The notes beneath the pieces are model-generated. The model did not search any database and was not told the DNA's origin. It saw nothing but the letters and a program-made list of their open reading frames with translations. The position numbers were made by a program, and so were the translations under genes. A stretch of DNA of 64,000 bases. Source: Antennarius striatus (Eukaryota; Chordata; Actinopteri; Lophiiformes; Antennariidae). Position 1 is the stretch's first letter. Each line of letters opens with the position of its first letter. The DNA lies in contig NC_090796.1 in NCBI RefSeq assembly GCF_040054535.1, positions 8,244,501-8,308,500 of the forward strand, read 5' to 3'. Below, one piece after another: positions 43,662 to 64,000 of this stretch.

Positions 43662-46600
43662 AAATTATTGCACTTGTTAATTTTTTTTACATTAAACTTT
43701 CTGTAATAGGAATGATTTTCAAAATATTTTTCCATTAAACATTATACAATTTACATCTAATTGAATGCAGTGACATTTGTTTTGGACACATTTGGGATGA
43801 GGTTTACAAATACAAATGTACGTAATTATAAAAACTTTCTGCCACTTTTTTAGATTATTCATACCAATCTAGTATGGGCTAATAATCACGTTGATGCACC
43901 TCAGTTGCAGATAAAAACGTGTATCAACCAATCTACTAATCATTTCTATGTTAATTGTTTGACTTACTCAGATTTTCATATATTTCTAACCATTCAGAGT
44001 CTCAAAAATAGTCAGATCTGAAAGGACTAAAAGTAACATTTACATTTGAGTGGCTGAAACTATTGGGGAAAAAAGGCTTGAACATTAAAAAATTATTTAT
44101 TGTATCAGACACAAGAACAAAAGCAGTAGGATGTTGCCACAGTATTGTTCTTTATTTATATTGTTTCTAAATTAAAGCAAAGTACAATGAACAGTACAAA
44201 ATAAAACAAAATATATTCATATATATACAATATAAAATGGTTCCGTTCAGAACATTTCAAAAGTACAATAGATTGTGAAATAATTAATGAGGACTTTGAT
44301 ATAAATTATTCATTTGTAAATTTAGTTTTCCTTTAGTTTCCTCATGCCCGAGAGAAAAAATAGCTTCCCCTGCTTTTTCTTTTTGTAAACGCTTCTGGCC
44401 CAACCTCTTGTCTGGTTTGAGAGATTGAAGCTTGGCACCATTTAATTGATACAAGTAAGCAGCTCAGGAAAAACTTCAGCAGCACAGATATGATTTTTTT
44501 CTTATAATTCTAAACCTTTGGAGGAAATCAACTGTGAAATTAAGAAATCACCTGTAACATTTGCTTGATCTCAAGTGGCTCAGGCAGGATCTGAGAAGAT
44601 AAAAATAATCTGAACCAAACCAATATTGTTGTAGTAATGTTCTGTTGCAAACCAGAAAATATACCCTCATATTCAGAGAGAAACCCTGAATGTTGTTAAA
44701 ATGTTTGCTTCAAGGTTTACAATTGAAAATCATGATGCTCCTACAAAGTTTAAAATTCCAGACTAGACAATTTAGAAGCAGAATCAAACGTGCATTTTAC
44801 CTCTGCATCATTTTTGTTAGGTCATAGACAGTTTTACCTGCTAATTAATTAAGTAATGTAAAATCAAACATATTATTATCACTTTAATAATCAGTACAAT
44901 TTGAAAACCGAAGCCGAATACTGGTACTTGTGGAGCTCTAGAAGCTGTAATCCAGCAGTACTGGTTTAACAACCTTTAGTAAAACATTGCAAATTTAAAA
45001 TATTTGCACTGGCTAACACCCAGTGGTGGTTTTGTCAGTAAAGGTTCATCTCTGACGCTGCACTCATCTGCTTTAGTTGCACAAGCTTGTAGTGAGATTA
45101 TATACTGTATGATAGTAGCAACAAACACTGATAAAAGGCAACTTGGCTGCCTTATTGGCAGGCAGCAGTTCAGAGCAGCTACTGGATAATGTCGTAACGA
45201 CTTCAGTTGTTTGCATTGCGTTTTTTTGTCTTTTCTTTTATGGATGCTGTGCATGAGAAATATGCCACACAGCTAAGAGCCAAGCAGCTTCTCTGCCCAG
45301 TGCTCAGTTTGGCCTTATGTACTATAACAAGGCATTGGGCATAACAGTACAATGAATTGGCATAGGGAGGTAAGAAAGCATCAACAAATAGTTATGGCAG
45401 TAGAGAATATGGCACACACCGACTTGTCAATTAACCACAAAACAAGTGCAAAAAAATCCCACTTGTGACAAAATACAGGAACGATGAACGAGCAGTCAGA
45501 GAAATATTATGCTGCGCTTTAAAATCAGGTATAAAAATCAGCAGTATTCTGGGTGCAGATACTCCAACAAGTAGGGACCATCTATGAAAGACACTGAATA
45601 TGTTCTTGATAGTCATGCCATACTTCATCCGCCATCCATGTACTGTAATGTTGGAAATAAATACTTCACTCCAAAAAGACAAATTAACATAACGCAGCTT
45701 GTCAGATCCACTTTTTCATGGAAGATATCCCATTTACAAGCCAGCTTCAGGCTCTGGTGTATCCCCACAACTGCCGTGCCTCATCCTGACACCGAGGGTG
45801 TTGTGTGACATGAGCGCAATAGTGACAGGATGACAGGAAGCATGAACGCTGTGCTTTGCAGCCCTGCTGAGGTTTTGTTAGGAGCTTCAGTTCTGTCTGT
45901 TGTTCCCAACAGGAGGATGTGAGTCAGGCCTCCATCACTCTGCTCCTTAAGGAGTGTGTGCTGTCTGAGGAGAGACGCTATCGAACAGGGAGATGACTTT
46001 TTTTTGAAGGTGTGTTGGCGCTGTGGTTGGCTTAGGCTGGAAAGATTTGGCTGATGGAAAAGTACAGTAATAAATTACTTATGAGAACTTTTCCTCTACC
46101 TGGTTTTTTAAGATGCAGCTCATTGTCTGTGGTTTTAAGAGATTGATTTACATATCAAATTAAATGCTGGATTTCTCTTTGTTTAAGGATTATTTTTTTT
46201 TAGCTCTAGTGGCATCAACAATTCAATAGTTAGTCCTGCATGTCGAGCCAAGACGATTAGTATTCACAGTTAATATGTTCTACAAAAACGTAGCCATTAA
46301 CTAGCCCTTTTTACAACCCTTCTGGGTTCCTGCGTATCTTCAGTTAAAGAGGCACATTAACCTCCTCACGCATCCTCTTTATCTTCATTGTAGGCTAACA
46401 GGGTACGTATGCATTATTCATCTATGCAACTTTGCAATCTGAAGCATTAATATTTCCTAGTGTACAAATGTGTTTCCATCGAGTTTAATTATTTCAAAGT
46501 ATTGGTTGATCTTTTTCTTTATACCTCGTAAAATGGCTTGTTCTGGCAATTTGAGCAGATTCCCTCATTTCACACTGAATCTTCTGTTACTCGTCGTTTC

Positions 46601-47608
46601 ATAAGGAAGCAAATGCTATGAACGGTCTTTATGATTAGCTCTAACAAAATTGGCAAATGCACAATTTTTCCCCCCCAGGCAGCTAGTGGACATTCAGCTG
46701 AATTATTGATTGAACGTTGAAAAAATAGAAAGCAGCACAAGTAAATGTAATAGCTAGTCTCACCCTCGATTTCCAAACCAACACTCCATTCAGGACTTGA
46801 TGTTTGCTAAAGCAGAACCGCAGCGAGGTGTCTGCACACTGAAGGGGATAGTTTGGAGATGTGAGCACATAAATGAAGCTGCACCCACCAAAAACAAGTT
46901 GGTGAACACGCTGTAAAAGGAGGCTAGCGGCTTGACAACATTTCAAACAGTCTTGTACTTGCACAGTTTGTCCTTTTTCACTTGAAATGCTGAATATTCA
47001 CAAAGCAGAAATGATGTTTGATTACACACTCACAGAAAACAAGTTGAAGTGAAGCTACAAATTGGCGTGCTTCAAACCAACAGACACGTTTTCTTCCTCT
47101 TTTGACCCCAGAAATTAGTTCTTCGTATGGCTTATTTTGTAAAGCACTAAAGATTTATAAAATCAAGTGAGCGTGAGTTCGCGGTAGTCGTAAAACAAAC
47201 CAGGGGGGGGGATTCTGCCTCATGAATATTTTTTTTTTTGGAGGATCAAAGCCATATAGGAGTTGTCAGAAGAGCAACAATCATCGCGTTAATTTTGCAC
47301 CATTTGAAATTTTTCTCTTTTCCCATTCAAAGAGGGAAAAATACAAATAAATATACTCTTGGTTAGGAACATACATTATACACATCCACTATCAAATGAA
47401 AAACAGGGACAACTTATTAACACTTTTTTCTTCATAGGTACATTCCTTTACAAAAGTATACAGTCCCTAAGAATGAGAAACTGAGGTATAGACTGGGCCT
47501 GACAGAGATTCCCCCCAATGCCCTGTGGGACACAAAGGTCAGAGGTCAGGTGATGTCACATCCACGCCCTCCCCAGTTCAGTCTGTCAGAGTGAGAACAG
47601 GCAAAGGC

Positions 47609-47643
<35 letters not shown>

Positions 47644-49062
47644 TCTGTGTGTGTGTATGTGTGTGTGTGTGTGTGCACAGTTGTTTCTTCTCTTTGTCCA
47701 GGTTGACGGTCAGACTTGGGCAGCGGCTGCTCTCAAAGACAGAGGAGAAATATGTGTGTGTTGTGTGTTTGTGTCCTTGTCTCGCAGACAGCCACATTAC
47801 ATGACATGGCATATTTTACATGGTGCAGCTAGCAAGTTGGCAACAGGAGTCCGTCAGAGTGATGACTTGTTCAGGAAACTTCAGCGTCACTTTTTTCTCT
47901 TTGACTTGTTTTCCTCTCCTCTCCTGTCACACCGTCACATTTGTTTCCCATCTGTACATCACTTCCATGTTGTGTGAACTATGTGTCTGTATCCACAGTG
48001 TAGGTTTAATGACATGTAAATAATATATCTAATACTGATTTAGTCTTTTTTCATTAGGTTTAAACGAAATTGATGACTTAAACTTTTACTGCTCCTGGAG
48101 GATAACAGCATCTATTTAGTAATTGTCCTAAATCTTGTATCAACTGTTATATCATTTGCACTGGTGTTAGATTTTGACTGAATCAGCTACTGAGCACCAT
48201 AATCTGTTTGCTGATTTTTGTTTTTTTTAGTTAGGGGATTTCTTTTACAATGTGCAAAAAGCCGTAGTGACCCCTATGAGTTACAGCAGGGCTATGAAAT
48301 AAAACAAATGTCATATTTTATGGGTGCCTCTGGGCTTTTTTTTTCCTTTCAATTTCAGCTTTCAGGCATAAACAAGATGTTCCTGACATACATCTTTAAA
48401 TCTTCAGCTCTGATATGAGGCACAGCCAAAGGACTTTGCTGCTTCCTCAGTTCAACTGCTTTCAGGCAAAACACAGAATCCCTCCTAGTTTAAGGGTTGC
48501 TGCTGATTCTGATCCTGATCTTCACTTCACTTATGAAGGTCAATTTTTATGAGCATTATCTCAACACTTTCTCTGTCTGGTACACAGTCTTATCCTACTG
48601 TTTCATTCCCTTTGATTCCATTTACCAGAGGCGGGCAATGTTAACTGAGATTCGTCTTTCATGAGGTCTTTATATGTATGAGACATGCACAAAAAAAAAG
48701 AAACAGATTTTCAAAAAGAAAAGAGCACAATAACCTAAATGTTCATGTAAAATGTTAATGCTGGTCAACATAGACATAAAAGGATCTGATGTTCCTCAAA
48801 ATGGATCTGAGGAACATACACCTGTACTTGTTGCTACTGTAACCCCTCTTTAATAAAAGAGACATATTTCTTTGATTTGCAAAGTATCAGTAAAAAAAAA
48901 AAATCTTGGTTAATTTTAATTTTTTTAATGCTTTTGTATAATTTCTGCCAGGTCAAACTGGGACAACTTAACTAAGGTCAAAGAGGAACCTTTGTTTGGA
49001 TTAGGATTGGAGTCATTTTAATATGTGAAGGAGGCCCTGTGTAGTGGGGAGGGGGGCCTTCA
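43662..49062 (-). other. Gene-free block, probably the long 3' UTR of rhbdl1
   Basis: No coding exon is visible over 5.4 kb. A minus-strand AATAAA at 44156-44151, followed by GT/T-rich sequence, would be a suitable end for the rhbdl1 message whose stop codon is at 49063-49065. The region also contains the GT microsatellite at 47611. The single-transcript interpretation is inference. Confidence 0.4.
47611..47676. repeat. (GT)n microsatellite
   Basis: Imperfect GT repeat broken by GAGTCT and AT interruptions. The 150-codon open frame crossing it is an artefact. Confidence 0.95.
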
Positions 49063-63711
<14,649 letters not shown>

Positions 63712-64000
63712 CTGCAACACAAACACAAACGACACAAAATCCTTTATGCTCGGAGCAAATTGCTGGTCTAGAGGCGAAAGGTGTGCCACAAACTAAACGT
63801 TGTGCTTTATGATTGTCTTTCTGTACTCCTTAGCTGATGCTTATTAGACTCATGGAGATAATTACCATCCAGGGGGAAAAGGAACACATCTGGTTCAAAT
63901 CCATTAAATTCTTTTCATAAAATAATGACTCATTGTCTCTGTGAATTAAAATGAATGTGAACCATTATTATCACATTCTCTTTGTCATTACAGACCATTC
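63712..64000. other. rhbdl1 intron at the right edge
   Basis: AT-rich sequence upstream of the 63711-63563 exon. No further exon is visible before the window ends. Confidence 0.6.

Noticed and set aside
47525-47977. 150-codon plus-strand frame
   Set aside because: Its open state depends on the GT microsatellite, and the flanks do not look coding.

Overview
The window reads as vertebrate nuclear DNA, most likely from a teleost fish, probably a percomorph. It has intron-containing protein genes with canonical GT-AG junctions, AT-rich spacers, long CA and GATA microsatellites, a tRNA-headed SINE, a Tc1-type transposon relic and a small palindromic MITE of types common in fish genomes. I read no prokaryotic gene, virus-like element or CRISPR array. 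All gene names come from recalled family sequences; no search was run.

Layout. (1) 1-3499, minus: 5' part of pdpk1, running off the left edge. (2) 4123-6805, minus: tsr3, head-to-head with gnptg (7208-9304, plus) across a 402-bp spacer. (3) 10431-18388, minus: a C7orf50 homologue whose 6.5-kb second intron holds two seven-transmembrane receptor genes on the opposite strand: a very divergent orphan (12405-13974) and gper1 (16781-17947). (4) 19397-20193, plus: uqcc4/ccsmst1, tail-to-tail with the H3.3 histone gene (20906-21512, minus). (5) 23683-23755, minus: a tRNA-Arg(CCT) sequence joined to a LINE-like tail. (6) 25301-26934, plus: a C8orf33 (UPF0488) homologue. (7) 28872-32390, plus: anks3, tail-to-tail with wdr24 (35215-39403, minus). 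(8) 41509-43661, plus: an uncharacterised helix-hairpin-helix protein gene sharing a promoter region with wdr24. (9) 49063-63711, minus: rhbdl1 with very large introns, running off the right edge.

For every complete gene the coding exons were joined by eye at splice sites and the reading frame closed to a whole number of codons: tsr3 311 aa, gnptg 295, C7orf50-like 243, orphan 7TM 350, uqcc4 139, H3.3 136, C8orf33-like 305, anks3 640, wdr24 789, HhH protein 234.

The genes do not form one pathway. Pdpk1 (AKT/S6K/SGK activation) and wdr24 (GATOR2, amino-acid input to mTORC1) belong to linked growth signalling, and gnptg (lysosomal enzyme tagging) has a CLEAR-like E-box in its promoter. Human orthologues of pdpk1, tsr3, gnptg, uqcc4, anks3, wdr24 and rhbdl1 lie on 16p13.3, and those of C7orf50 and gper1 on 7p22, so the window looks like a merged syntenic block. 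The points most worth following up are the divergent receptor nested inside the C7orf50 homologue, complementary microsatellites flanking a frame-neutral exon pair in rhbdl1 that carries the catalytic serine, the tailed tRNA, and an unexplained 171-codon open frame in an rhbdl1 intron.
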